DNA of 64,000 nt from Atkinsonella hypoxylon (Eukaryota > Ascomycota > Sordariomycetes > Hypocreales > Clavicipitaceae). Numbering within the stretch: position 1 is the stretch's first letter; every line of letters begins with the position of its first letter. The position numbers and the translations under genes are program-made. Of this stretch, positions 42,609 through 54,526 are shown in pieces. The notes below the pieces were generated by a model, which saw nothing but the letters and a program-made list of their open reading frames with translations, had not been told where the DNA came from and did not search any database. The stretch lies in assembly GCA_000729835.1 (NCBI GenBank), contig JFHB01000142.1, positions 1-64,000 of the forward strand, read 5' to 3'.

Positions 42609-42889
42609 AAGGGCTCATGTAGTGTACCGTAGGGAAAAGGACGCTGTAGAGCAGATGTGGGCGTTAATTTGATGTTCCTGGCGCAGTCGCGGGTGTCGAC
42701 TGAATGGATAGGATGGTCTTTATTTCAAGTATTTACAATGTTCTTGGGGGAAAATTCACATGGAGAAGATCTTGATTGCGAAAATGTCAATTGCCCGTGC
42801 TCCGTGATAGAATTAATGACCAGACTCGGGGTACATTCTCCTCTGCCCACAGATAAAAAGCCTACGTTCATTCTTCGATCGTGAATCGC

Positions 42890-43540
42890 CTATTTGCTGC
42901 CCCCGAACCAGCTCCAGATACCGCTCTTGGCCTTGGCAGCCTTATCCTCAACTGTGTGATCAAACTTATCGACGGCCTTGATGGCCTCAGACTTGGCGTC
43001 CTTGACGTACGCCTCGGTCTGGCTCTTGATGGAACCAGCTTTCCTGTCGGCGTCAGCCCACTGAGAGAAGGGTTAGCTTCTGGGGGACAGAAATAAAATA
43101 AAAATAAAAATAAAAATAAAACCGGCGGACAGTCACCAATGTCGCAGCACGGGAAGAGTCAGAGCACTTACAGCCTGGTCAATCTTGGCACCAGCTTCGG
43201 CTCCGTAGCTCTTCAAGTCCCTCTCGGCACCAAGTTTGCTGCCGGGCAGAGCATCCTTGACTTTGGCGGACGCCCTGTGGACGTCACCTACGACTCACAC
43301 GTTAGATGGCTATACATCATTGCACTGCAAAAACCCAGGACGGAGGGAGGAGGATAGACGTCGCTGTCGTGACAGCTTCGTCGCCAAGCCGCAGCGGCCA
43401 AATGGCGTCGTTTCATCTGCCAACGTACTCTCGAACTTGTTCTCAGCAGCCTTGGGGCTACCGCCTGCGCGGTAAAGGTAGTATCCGACACCGCCTGCGG
43501 CACCTAGGCCGAGGATGACAGGCATGCGTGACTTGGACAT
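42890..43540 (-). CDS. Calcofluor white hypersensitivity-type small protein
   Basis: Three exons, 43429-43540, 43172-43287 and 42890-43060, give 132 aa; introns are 141 bp (GTACGT...CGTAG) and 111 bp (GTAAGT...TCTCAG). The N-terminus has a short glycine-rich hydrophobic segment (PVILGLGAAGGVGYYLY), either a membrane anchor or a mitochondrial-type leader. Repeated amphipathic helices follow (VHRASAKVKDALPG, YGAEAGAKIDQAWADADRKAG, DAKSEAIKAVDKFD), ending in GIWSWFGGSK. This matches a family of small ascomycete proteins annotated 'calcofluor white hypersensitive protein', linked by mutant phenotype to cell-wall integrity; the molecular role is unknown. The second intron holds an (AAAAT)n microsatellite (about 43089-43121). 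Confidence 0.8.
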
Positions 43541-44874
43541 GTTTGTGCGAGAAGTGATGTCTGTACTCGGGAGGGGAATTGGACAATCTTTCTTCAGCAA
43601 AGGCGGGAAAGAGAAGGTATTCCGAGATGAAGGAGTGAGTGGCTGGAGAGGAGGAGAACAGAGGTTGAAGGAAACTGCAAGTGACCAGTAATAAGAAGAG
43701 GAGGCGAGCTCTGAAAGCTCGGGCTTTGGGAGACGGTAAGGACTTGGGAGGTACAAAACAGGGAAGCACGATCTACTGCCGTTTCCAGGGAGGGAGTGAG
43801 CTCTCCTGAAGTGGGTGGATGTCTAGATGTGTCTACAACATGTCACGTTAACGGCGTGGCTCGGCATGATGTAACTAACTACTAGGTACCTAGGTACCTA
43901 GTAGTTAGTTGGAGCTGGAGTCGGCTGAGGTGGGACATGGCGATGCATGGCGGAACCGCCTGCGTGGAGGATGGCATTGTCTGTCTCAACTGGAACTTGA
44001 AGCCCTCTTGCTCTTCCTCTGTCGCAGGTCCGTAAGGTCACAGGTACATATGTACATAATTGATCGCGTCAAGGCGCTGATTCGCTGGCAGAGGGTTCAT
44101 GACGTATGCGAATCGATGATGGTGATATGGCGGGGAGCCGTGCGCCTGGTCGACCAGTGACAGGTGGGCTGATTCGGCCGCTGGAATGCATGGGGAGACG
44201 GGAGACCCACTGAGACGCTGAGACATATGTAGTTTCCAACCATTGCATCATGGAGAGTTTTGAGAGAGCTGCCAAGTGAGCTATTGTGTCTCGATTGACG
44301 ACGAATATCCATTCTGGATTTCAAGGCCCGAACTGTGTAGCTGAGCACCCCGAACGCAGCAGCATCTGTTTCTGTTTTTGTTTCTTGTTTCTTGTTTCTT
44401 GTCCGAGCCGAGTGCAGCTAACTTGGCCTTTGTGCCTTTTCGCTGCTCCCAAGGCATTTATTTCTCGCCGCTCTTCATGACTGCCAAATCCGTGGGTTTC
44501 TCTTCCCCAGACGCCCGTTCATGTGTTGTTCTCTTCTCCCCGTTCGACAGCATTTATGCCTGTCTTAACATCCCTACCGCCAGCTTTGCAGCCCCCATTG
44601 ACAGACAAGATAGACAGACAGACACCGACGACGTCATTTGCGAGACGGAAGTCGAGCTGCACCGTGACCAATAAGATCTCCCCCTCCACGGGGTGCGGCC
44701 CGCCGCAAGCCAGCGTGCCTCGTCGACATTACAATTTTCGACTAAACGTCTTATTCATTTTTACTTTGTGGTTCCTGTACGTACTTTCCATCAATAACAG
44801 TATATGCCGATCACAACTTAGAATCCTCTCCATATGACCGCTAAGTTTATCGTGCTCCAACACAGCGCCTGGCA
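43541..44874. other. Divergent intergenic region with a 38-bp perfect palindrome
   Basis: This is the promoter side of both neighbours. Positions 43873-43910 are a perfect palindrome centred on GGTACCTAGGTACC. TTTCTTGTTTCTTG repeats lie near 44379-44401. Open frames here have no recognisable motif. Confidence 0.6.
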
Positions 44875-46406
44875 ATGGTGAAAGTTCGGAGCTCTCGCCG
44901 GGTAGCAGGGCTCAAACCGCGCGACTACGATCACGAAATTGGCCTCGTCAACCACGATGACGCCGAGGGCGAATCAACTAGCAGATCGGCATCTGCCACA
45001 AATACTCAACCTGACTCAACAGCATCACGATTGGTATCGTTAGTGGATGATGGTGAACAAGGCGGAGGCCGTCAGGCCAGTAGCAGTCACACTCGCGAAG
45101 AACATCCGTGCGTTTCTCATAACAGAGACAATGTGTTGGACCAAGCTGTGTCCGAACAGGATGGAGGTCGCCTAGAGGCGGATAATCCTCCGCCCCAACC
45201 ACTGATGCAGCCATCAATCGAAGTGCATAGTACGGCCTCTGCTCAAACAATCAACATATTGCCGTGTTCGAAAACGAGCTGACAGCACGATTTTGTAGCG
45301 GCAACACCTGGTCTGCTCGACGACCCCCCTCAAAGAATTATACCGAAGCGCCCGCATGAAACTCGTGAGACTGCTATCGATATATTGTACGAGAATGAAA
45401 GGGGCGGATTCCTATGCGGCAATGCATTGTTCTCGTCCAAAGCTCTTGGTGGATTGGACCCCCCGGCATGGAGTGAGTACAAAGTGTTTCCTTCAGAAAT
45501 CTAACGCTTCGTAAGACGGACTTCTGCTGATGAGCGCGGAAAGCAAATGCATTCCATAAACCGTCACCGACAAGCATTTACACCGCCGTAGTTCCAGACC
45601 CGTCCTGGGAGTGGGTTTGGCCGGAATGGCGCGTCAATTATCAAGACGGCGTGGACGAGGGAGGCTGGGAGTACTCTTTTGCATTTGCCAAAGCTTTTTC
45701 TTGGCACCCACCCAAATGGTGGAATTCATTTGTGCGTAGAAGAGCCTGGATCCGAAAGAGAGCAAGAAGACTAGATTATGAAACTGACTCGAGTGGAAAC
45801 TTGCTCAACTCGAATTATTTCAGCGTCTGGCCGGCCTCACGCAGCAGTCGACGCCGATCAGCAGGCAGTCTTGCTAGCAGTCGTGTGGCCAGTAAATCGA
45901 GCATGACGCGCACATCAGTCAGAGAAGTGGACGAAGAGGCTATGGAGATAGAGGACATAGATACCCTATTATCTGTGCTCCGTACATCAAGAATCGATCG
46001 CGAAAAGATAGAGGCCGTTGAAAATTACCTCGAGCATGCCACAGACCTGAGCAAACTCCAAGACGAGATGCATGAAATCATGTCCATCTTCGTGTACCAG
46101 GCCTCGCGAAGGCAGTTGTTGGGCCATTTAATGCACAAGTACGATCAGAGTGTCCGTCAATTGGAGCAGGATGACGGCAAGGACGATAAAGAACTGCTAC
46201 AGCGCAGAGAAGCTCTCGAATTAGCGGTCAAACACGCCGACGAGGAGGTTGACAAGCTGGCGTATTGGAGTGATGTCAAGAAGATGGCTGAACGGGGTGA
46301 ATTGAGGCTGTCGCTTGACGACCAGAAGTGGTACGACGAACATCCTGGCCTGGATCGCAGCGGGCCGAAGCCCCCGAACGGCGGGGAGTTGCCTGGGTGG
46401 AAATGA
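44875..46406 (+). CDS. Dysferlin-domain protein, Mug65-like
   Basis: Three exons, 44875-45229, 45299-45472 and 45544-46406 (introns 69 and 71 bp), encode 463 aa. Residues 1-120 are disordered. After the first junction the chain reads DILYENERGGFLCGNALFSS, then HKPSPTSIYTAVVPDPSWEW and WPEWRVNYQDGVDEGGWEYS, FAKAFSWHPPKWWNSFVRRR. These are the inner and outer dysferlin motifs (paired W-P-E-W and G-W-x-Y). Proteins of this set include yeast Pex30-family members, Spo73 and S. pombe Mug65, which act at ER-derived or prospore membranes. The C-terminal part is a helical acidic region (EIEDIDTLLSVLRTSRIDRE, HLMHKYDQSVRQLEQ). No transmembrane segment is seen. The exon structure is inferred from frame continuity, which is exact. 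Confidence 0.82.
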
Positions 46407-47017
46407 GATGATGCTGGCTGGCCGTCGATCTCGTCTCTATGAGCTGTATTATTCTTTCTTGGGCGGGACCACTGCACTTCTTTTTGCTTTGGGGCATGGT
46501 ACATCTGAGCAATCCCTACAGTCTTATGATGGCCCCCCCCCCCCTTTTTTTTTGTCTTTGTCTATGTCTTGTATGGGACGCGGAGAACACGGCATATGCA
46601 TTCTGGCGAGTAGATCATATTGTTCCAACAAGCAGGCGTGTACAGAAAGAAATCGAGCGGTTTTTTTTTTTTGGCTTGGGCGTTAAAACATGGCGTTTTA
46701 CAGGCGAAAGCACCTTGACTTTAGGAAATGAAGGAAGACCAACATCAGGGCTCTATTATAGTTCGCTTTCAAGGAAACAATGAGTAAAAATATCGACATA
46801 GGACGTTATACTTATGCAGGAAGCTCAAATATGATGTCTGTACACTATTGCGCATGCACGTGACAACCCCGATTGGAGATCGAAGTGCTGCATGCCGGCC
46901 CTGCACGTGATAATGTGGATCCAAGTTTTTGTCTTATAACTAATCTCCATCTGCAAACCAGCTTCATTTTCTCTAGTACTAACCAGATATATCACAATGC
47001 GGCACGGCACATGACCA
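46407..47017. other. Intergenic
   Basis: This contains a C12 run followed by T9-10 (46533-46554) and a T-run (about 46661-46672). No supported gene. Confidence 0.5.
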
Positions 47018-49357
47018 ATGTCCCTGGGGATCAAGTCAATATGGTGGCCTGGGTCCCGAAAAACTTACACGGCCAAAATATCTCTCCTACGACCACGCGG
47101 ACCGCGTCCTGGACCATCGGCATCCTCCTTCGCGACAATCCATAGCTCCAACCACGAAATCGCCGAGAACGACATATCCGAAGCGACTGCCGCGCAGAAC
47201 GTACCACCCGATGCCAACATCGGCCTGCAGGTTCCTGTTGAGCTGGTCAATACAAAATACCCCAGGAATGCCTTCTTCCGAAATGCGTTTCGGGAGACCA
47301 CCCCTACGGTCCAGGAGGAACTGCTGAGGAAACGCAATTCGCCATACATGCCAGCGGCTCGCGACTATCCGTCCTCGGTAACAACGAAGTCAAGGTTGGC
47401 AGAATCGCAGAGAGCGGCTCGTGTGCTGGTAGGTTTCGACAAGATATGGGGAAGCTTTGGCCAAAGGGTCCCCGACTGGACAGAGACATTCAACCTTCTG
47501 AAGCGCATGACACCGAAGCGGAGCGAGACGGTCAACATGGCTGCTGTGCGCGTTGTCCTCCCGCCGTCATGGGACATACCCGCCGGGAACAAGCGCGTCG
47601 AATACCTAGACGCCACGACCGGACTGGCGGCGAAATTGCGCGTCTCGGTCGATCGCAAGAACCCTTCTACCTTTGTCCTGCGCGGCGAGAGCTCCATTCT
47701 GGCTAAGGCCGCCGATGAGCTCGTTAGGGCATGCCCGGACGCCGAGGTATACAAGCTGGGTGAGGTGGCTGCGTTCGACTACAAGGTCAAGCGACTGTGG
47801 CCGTCCATCGGCACCGCCGCCGAAGGGGAATTAACAGTGGCGCCGGGCGAGAGAGACGGCATGTGGCTACACGAGGAGGTGCAGACATACTGGATTGACA
47901 GGCCGTACGAGCAAACTCCGAAGCCAACCATCTGGACGAAGGAATCGTTCGGCACATACATCACAGCCCTCGTGTGCGGCAAATTGCAGCCCCATCTGGC
48001 TCTGAAATACTACCAAGAGGCCCGGCAGGACGGCAAGCGCATCGACACAGACGGCATCCGAGTTCAGCTGATCTTGAATGCCTTCGAGGATCCTTCAGCC
48101 CGAGAGTGCATCACACCGCCTGCTCTCAAAATGGCCCTCGCATTCCTGTCCCAAAAGGGCGGCCACCGCGCCTCAGCCGGTCGCCTCCTAAGTCTAGCCG
48201 AGAAATGGGGTCTGCCCATGGACACGGAGATGTTCAACCTCATTCTGGAAGGGTACGTCTCCAAGCGCGACGCCGCCTTTTTCCACCGCGTCCTGCAGAA
48301 GATGCAGATGCGGTACTTTCGTCCGAACGCCCGCACCTGGCTCCTCTTCCTGAAGCTCGTCCAGCGCGAAGACGAGCGTCGCCAGATCATCGTCGCCATG
48401 TACGAAGGCGGCCTCCTCGACGACGCCGCGACTCGTCGGGGCATCGCGCAGATCATGGCCAGTCGCGACGCGTACGCCGCCTTCAGGGCCGGCAAGTCCC
48501 TGGACGTCTTCATGGCAGACCAAGTGGTGCGCTACGGACAAGACTGGTTCACGAGAGAGGCGCTGAACCCCATCTTGGCCGAACTCGTGCGCTTCCACGG
48601 CCAAGCCGCTACCGGCCTAGCATCCTTCCAAGCCCTCATGGCGCGCCCGTACGAAGACGGCCGCGCCTTCGACATCAGCACTTCGCACACCATCCTATCC
48701 ACCTGTCTCGAGAACAAAGACTGGACCACCGCCCTCTGGGCCCTCGCCCACATGCACACGCAGTCCTGCGACCCCAACCACCACACATACACCCTCCTCA
48801 CCGCCCTCGCCATCAAAACCAGCGCCCCGTCCTGCCTGGGCGTCCTCCTCTTCTACGGCCTCCTCGGGCGCAAGCTTCGCTGGCCAGCCCGCCAGCCCAT
48901 CCAGGCCGTCCTCCTCCAAAGGCGCCTCGCCGCGACGCGCGTCAAAATCTTTCCCCGCCAAATGGCCCGTCTCCTGCGACGCAACCAGGTCGCTTCCGAG
49001 GCCGCGGCCGTGGCAGGCGTCGAGTGGGCCATCCTCCGCTCCCTCGACGGCTACAAGCCTGTTCGGAGCCTCGCCGCCGCCCTGGACGTAGCCTGGCGAA
49101 CTATGGACCTGCCCACCATGCGGAGGGCGAAACAGGGCGTCGCGGACGCAGGAGACGTGGCGCCGCGCGATTTTGCCGTCAGGCTTCGGGACGGCAGGAG
49201 GAAACGGCCGCCTGTAACGGTGCACCTCGACGCGGCCTTTGAGCCGGAGAGCATGATTCGGAACTGGCGCGCTGGGAAGGCGTCGGTGTTGGGAGAGGCT
49301 GAGATGCGTGACGTGCATAGAGGTGATACTCTGTACTCTGTACCTGATTCTGAATAG
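47018..49357 (+). CDS. Mitochondrial pentatricopeptide-repeat (PPR) protein
   Basis: This is a single exon encoding 779 aa. The first 45 residues are basic and rich in Ser/Arg/Pro with no acidic residue, as expected for a mitochondrial presequence. From about residue 300 the chain is helical-repeat, with PPR-like units: ALKYYQEARQDGKRIDTDGI, LLSLAEKWGLPMDTEMFNLILEGYVSK, HRVLQKMQMRYFRPNARTWL, and later DWTTALWALAHMHTQSCDPNHHTYTLL. Such proteins bind mitochondrial mRNA or rRNA and govern its stability or translation. The precise orthologue is not identified. The 3' half is strikingly GC-rich and biased to C/G in third position, which creates long overlapping frames on both strands that are shadows. 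A 60-bp minisatellite begins about 10 bp after the stop. Confidence 0.75.
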   Translation: MSLGIKSIWWPGSRKTYTAKISLLRPRGPRPGPSASSFATIHSSNHEIAENDISEATAAQNVPPDANIGLQVPVELVNTKYPRNAFFRNAFRETTPTVQEELLRKRNSPYMPAARDYPSSVTTKSRLAESQRAARVLVGFDKIWGSFGQRVPDWTETFNLLKRMTPKRSETVNMAAVRVVLPPSWDIPAGNKRVEYLDATTGLAAKLRVSVDRKNPSTFVLRGESSILAKAADELVRACPDAEVYKLGEVAAFDYKVKRLWPSIGTAAEGELTVAPGERDGMWLHEEVQTYWIDRPYEQTPKPTIWTKESFGTYITALVCGKLQPHLALKYYQEARQDGKRIDTDGIRVQLILNAFEDPSARECITPPALKMALAFLSQKGGHRASAGRLLSLAEKWGLPMDTEMFNLILEGYVSKRDAAFFHRVLQKMQMRYFRPNARTWLLFLKLVQREDERRQIIVAMYEGGLLDDAATRRGIAQIMASRDAYAAFRAGKSLDVFMADQVVRYGQDWFTREALNPILAELVRFHGQAATGLASFQALMARPYEDGRAFDISTSHTILSTCLENKDWTTALWALAHMHTQSCDPNHHTYTLLTALAIKTSAPSCLGVLLFYGLLGRKLRWPARQPIQAVLLQRRLAATRVKIFPRQMARLLRRNQVASEAAAVAGVEWAILRSLDGYKPVRSLAAALDVAWRTMDLPTMRRAKQGVADAGDVAPRDFAVRLRDGRRKRPPVTVHLDAAFEPESMIRNWRAGKASVLGEAEMRDVHRGDTLYSVPDSE

Positions 49358-49367
49358 AGCGTCGTGT

Positions 49368-49660
49368 TGTTACTATACTACGTATATAAGTCGCATACAG
49401 GGTTTCCAGTGGGCATTGTCGTTGTTACTATATACTACGTACATTATTATGCACATACGAGGTTCCCAGTGGGCATTGTCATTATTACTCTATACTACAT
49501 ACATTAATATTCGCATACGAGGTTCCTTGTGGCATTGTCGTTGTTACTCTATACTACGTACATTAATATGCGCATACAAGGTCCCCAAGTGGGCATTGTC
49601 GTTACTACTCTAACTACGTACATAATTATTCGCATACGAGGGTCCCAGTGAGCATTGTAA
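49368..49660. repeat. Minisatellite, 60-bp unit, about five copies
   Basis: The landmark [CG]CATACRAGG recurs at about 49391, 49451, 49511, 49571 and 49631, exactly 60 bp apart. Each unit contains TACTACGTACATTA and GTGGGCATTGTCGTT with a few substitutions. It directly follows the PPR gene and is probably in its 3' UTR. Confidence 0.85.
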
Positions 49661-50312
49661 TCAAAACCCAGTGCTTATAAATGCATGTCTCGGTTATGGC
49701 GTCCATATTCTGCCTGCAGTTTTGCGAATCCCGCTGCGCCGAGCTATAGCGTTGCCAGGCCAGGTTACATCCACCACCAGATTGTAAAACCGTCCAACGG
49801 AGCGAAACCCTCCTGGTCTGACATAGTCTGGGCGTATTTTTTCGTCTCGCGCGTTCCTCTCCCGGCCAATCTAGGTCATTATGTTCGAGCACAATGGTGC
49901 CAGTATAACATCAAGTACTGTCCCACGACGCGAACCGCACACCAAGTAAGTCATGAAGAAGGAACAGCATTTGTCTATAGCACGACCTCTGAGGAGTTTG
50001 CATGATGCAGCCCACATACACACGCCTTTCGCCCCGCCTATATTTCGGTTCTGTCGACTTCGCGCCCTTTTTGCCAGATGCCTTCAAGCACTCAAGCATG
50101 AGAAAATAAAGTAGAAAGAGTATTGGACGTCTCAGGAAATGGAACATGACGACTCAACATGGTGGAAGAAAACAGACATCAACAGTGTTGTAAAATGACA
50201 AAACGCGAGCCAAACCCAGAAAGAAAAGAGACACCGTGTACGTTCACTTCTTTCACATCCACCCCCGATTGCTGTTGCTGTTACCCCCTCAAGTCGATTG
50301 CGAAGGGAACAC
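49661..50312. other. Convergent intergenic
   Basis: 3' flanks of the PPR gene (plus) and the phosphatase gene (minus). No supported gene. Confidence 0.5.
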
Positions 50313-52637
50313 CTATTCCTTCTTACTCGCGTTGGCAGTCGTCGTTTGGGCCTTCGTATCCTTCGTATCGTCTTTCTGCTCGTATGCAGCCACTGAGGCT
50401 GTCTGGTTGTCTTTGGTGGTTCTTGAGTTGGACCCTGACTCCTGTTTTGATCCGAAAACTGTCGTGTTAGATTGGGTAGTGGGAATGAGAGTGGCGCCTT
50501 CTCTATCGGTCGCCGTCGACTTGTTTTTGGACACTTGACTCTCGAGGTCTTGGTCTTCGTCGGTATAATCGAACATTTCGACGTCTTCTGAATCGGTGAG
50601 CACCTCTGTGCCATCGCCGAGGAAGATGATTCGACCTCGGTACCCACCAACGCCAAAGTCCCTGCCCTGTTTCTCTGCACCCATCTCATAGCCACTGTTG
50701 CTGTTCTCATAATTGTGGTGAACGCCGGGACCACGAAACTCCGCTGAGAAAGAACAAAGGTGGTCAGCTTCAGGTTTCTGTTTTGAATGCCAGCTAGACG
50801 GGCATGGAGACCACACGAAAGACAGAAAGGTTCTGCTTAATCTTTGGGGCTATGCCGTACCATACTCGGGGGGAGCGCAAGGGCCATCTCCGTTAGCGAC
50901 TCTTCTAGCGATCTCCTCATACCATTCGCTCTTCGTCTTCCCATGAAGGAATCCGATGATAGACATGGTCATGTTGTCACACCCAACCCCGCCGGTCTCC
51001 GAATTGGAGGCCAAGCAGTTGTCCATCATGTTTTCGCAAATCTTGTCCAAATCCTGCTTGGCGGCGATTCCTCTTCGCACAAACTCGACGACAGCCTGAG
51101 AGGATTGACAGTCCCAGATTCCTAAACAATTCTTTATTCAGTAACGCTTTCCGTGAATATTCTTAATATTGCGGAGAACATGAGGCGAGGTAGACCCACC
51201 ATCACAAGCAAGAACCAGAAACTCATCTTCTTCAGTGAGGTCATGTTCTTCTACATCTGGGAATGCTGTAACGATTTGTTGCTCCGGAGGAAGCTCGGCG
51301 CTCTTTTTGAATTCAAAATCGCCGATGGCGCGTGAGAGAGCCAGGTTCCCGTTCACGCGACCAAAGTCGACAAAGCCACCGGCTGCTGTAATTCGATTCT
51401 TCTCGTCTAGGGATGGGTGCATTCAACGTTAGTGTGCATCCCTCTGACACGAGATGGAGTGTGGGCAGCAAAACTGGTGCCTCGTTGGCTGCACGAACTT
51501 TCAAGCTGGGGCTTGTGGTCCTGGGACATGGGCTTTGCTCGGCCCTTGATACCGAGAACACCTCGGGAATCTCCTGCATTCGCCTACAGAACCCCACGTC
51601 AGTAGGTGAGCAGAAGTTCGGGTCGCACCAGTATCACGCTGCAATGCTCAAGCCGATATGGGCGAGATGCAATCTGTCAACATACAACATAAAGCTTGTT
51701 ACCCGCAATCAAACTGACGCAAGCGGTACACCCTGAAACCTCTTCTTCGTATTTGGGATCTATCGCGATATCATACTGTCAGTATACGCAGATCTCTTGG
51801 GGTTGACGTCTCGCAAGAGCATCGATCGAGAGACGCAGGGCGAGAGAAATGTGGCCAGTGCAAAGAAGAGTAAGAATGGGGTCGTACCATTCAGAATGGC
51901 TCGATCAGTGGCGAGAAATCCGTCCTTGAGTCCCTGCGCATAGTCGCCAGCTTTAAAGGTGTCCTGCTTAAGAATGATATTGTGAATATTTTCGCCAGTG
52001 AACAAGGCTACTTTGTCGCCTCCGTGACCATCGAAGACGCCAAAGAAGGATAACTTTCCCGGATGAATCTTGGGATCGAGGTTGGCATCTTTGCCGAGGT
52101 CGAGGACGGTGGTGTGAGCGTCTTCCATGCTGATACGCCAGCCCTGCATGGCGGACACGCCATAAAGGAGTCTTTCATCCTCGCCCATGTCGGAAGACTG
52201 TGAAGAAATGCAACAGGAGCATGAGTCAGTAAGGATTTGCTATCATTCCGACGACTTGATGCGCGAGCCAACGATTCGTAGAGGGAAGGGGGTCAAGTCC
52301 TGGGTTGTTGGGTCCTCGCTCGCTCGCTCGCTCGAGCCATGCTTATGACGCGAAGCCCCTCCAAGATCTCTCTCTATCTAGACCTTTGAACTGTGGCAAG
52401 TTCCTGGCGGGGTACTGGCGACGGAGACGAGGGGCAGGATTGCTCGGACAGAACCACGAGCACGAGGGTCGTGTGGCAGCGAGGCATTGCATGATTCCGC
52501 GTGCCGCGTAGAGGAATAGCCGCTGTGAGCGAGGGTGCAGAGAATTTTTTTCGAGGTGCGACGGACGAGACACGAAACACGAGACACGATAGATGACAAA
52601 CCTTTTCGACAACAGGCTCCGAGAGCGTTTGGCCCAT
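50313..52637 (-). CDS. PTC2: PP2C-type serine/threonine phosphatase, Ptc2/Ptc3 family
   Basis: Seven exons: 52602-52637, 51888-52197, 51686-51759, 51499-51583, 51200-51406, 50861-51121, 50313-50743. The phases join exactly to give 467 aa. The protein begins MGQTLSEPVVEK, the typical N-terminus with a myristoylation-like Gly2. PPM motifs follow in order: YGVSAMQGWRISMEDAHTT, FFGVFDGHGGDKVALF (metal-binding D-G-H-G-G), GCTACVSLIAGNKLYVANAGDSR, DHKPQ.E.EKNRITAAGGFVDFGRVNGNLALSRAIGDF, EEDEFLVLACDGIWDC and GCDNMTMSII. The C-terminal 140 residues are acidic and low-complexity. Enzymes of this type use Mn/Mg to dephosphorylate stress MAP kinases and checkpoint kinases. The first intron is unusually long (404 bp) and contains a (GCTC)n run. 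PTC2 and PTC3 cannot be distinguished here. Confidence 0.93.
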
Positions 52638-54526
52638 GGCGACAGATGGCGAGCAGCAGCACGGCTACTGCAAGGATGCCCGTGGAAGGAAAATGGAAAG
52701 GAATGAAGAGGGAAATCCAAGCGTGTGCCTAACGTCGAGGGAGGGAGAGGATAAGAATGCGAGAATCGGCTCTCCGGCGATACAGCGAGGGCACACGAGG
52801 GGCAGCAGGGGTTTGGCGTTGGAGAAGGGTGGGGGGGGGGGGAAGAGATATGCGGGATGCGGGATATGAAGGGAGATGCAAAACGGTGGTGTGTGTTGTG
52901 TGTGTGTGTGTGTGGCGAGTGTGGTTGGTTGGTGGTGGTGTGCGGCGCAGGCAGAATTTCTGAGTGACTGACTGGCAACCACTGGTACCACCCACTCACT
53001 CACTGTATTACCGCAGCAGCGCAGCCAGTACTAACTAATACAGTGGGTGTGGCTGGGACAGGTGCGCTGGGAGTTGCGCTGGAACGCTGTGTCCCTGCTG
53101 CCGCCAACAGCAACAGACTGCCCCAAAAAGCCCCCAATCATGCGTCTAGACAGAAGAATCACACAAAGTTGCAGAGCGCATCAGTCATGGCCAAATCAAG
53201 CTTAACCTAACCTGCTTTGGGTTACACCGCACGCACGTGATATACAGATGCGCCCAAGATCAAATGTTGCCGCAGTGTCAACACAAAGGCCACAGCCCTC
53301 AGTCATGTTCGACTCAATTGTCGCTCCAGCTCTGGCAACGACAACGGCATCGTTCACGCATCCTCGAATGTTGCATGATGAACGGCTCGCTGTTCACGTC
53401 AAAACAGCCTTACTACCAGAACCGGCGTCGCAATCCCGCGAACCTGCATGTCTAAGCTTACATAAGCCACCCTGCAAGCGGCCGGGAAAATTTGCGACTT
53501 GTGGCTGATGGTCGCGTGATCTCAATCGTTATTACGTGTTCCACCACACAGCATCTGCCGGCTGTCCATGTGGCGCCAGACTTGGTTGGATCAAGCAAGC
53601 AGGAAACGACTGCTCCAACCTTGCCGTGCCTCATGCCAAATCCAAGTTCTCGTCCACGACTGGCGATGGGCATGGAAAGGGCCGTCTATGATGCCAACAT
53701 GGAGCCATGGGGCTCTTGTCGGGGGCATTTCGTGCTGCTCTATGGGCCCAGCCGGGGCTAAGGAAGTGTCTGGTACTTAGTTATTTTGCCCCGCTGGCGG
53801 ATAAACCATGTCTGTCACCTTCCTCTACCTAGTCGAACCAGGGAGCTCCTTCTTCCAAAAGGTGTTGGTCTTTGCGAGCCCGCAATGATGTCCTCGACTC
53901 TGGTGCTACCTTCCAGGTCGACACAAGAACAGGCCAGCGTCATACATATAACGGACCCTCTCTCCTCTCCTCTTTTCTTCCGCCGCACAGCCTGCCGAGA
54001 GGTCAAGCGTGGAAGGCTCGGAAATTCCAAGCCGGAAAACGTAATCTCATCTACTGCGCGCTATCAAACATGGGCATCTGTCCGAGACGGGAACTAGACT
54101 GAACATGGCCAATTTGACATCCGATAGCTGGAAACTCAAGGGGAAAAGGAACTGTATATGAATATATTTGCAAGAATATTTCGTTTACGCCAAGCGTCCA
54201 TCCTGAGTCCCGTGCACAGCTCGCATAATGCCTCAGAGATGACAACCTAGTCTCTCCGTCTCAATTTCGTAAATTCGTCGAAGTTCCGTCTGTGTCGTAC
54301 TGCAAACCATATGAATCACCGTAGCCACTAAAACCTACGCTTACGATACACGAACTGGCTCACGCATGTAATATTTGAATGTCACGCTCCAATTCTCTTA
54401 TATTCACATAATAGAACTACTTGTGCTGGTATCATTCATTGCCCCCCCCCCCCAAATTCCGCTTCTCCCATCCTCATACAAGATTAGCCACAAGATGCAA
54501 ATGCAACACATTAACACACTATTTGC
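52638..54526. other. Intergenic, promoter side of the phosphatase gene
   Basis: This contains a G12 run (52831-52842), a (GT)n run (about 52892-52912) and a C12 run (54442-54453). Open frames lack motifs. No supported gene. Confidence 0.5.

Noticed and set aside
47974..49242. 422-codon frame (Arg/Pro-rich) overlapping the PPR gene, and several antisense frames there
   Set aside because: These are shadows caused by the very high third-position GC of the PPR gene; their composition is extreme and no motif is present.
52343..52999. Long minus-strand frame over the first exon of the phosphatase gene
   Set aside because: The phosphatase exon 1 (MGQTLSEPVVEK) is in another frame and joins correctly to exon 2; this frame is low-complexity His/Thr/Pro sequence.
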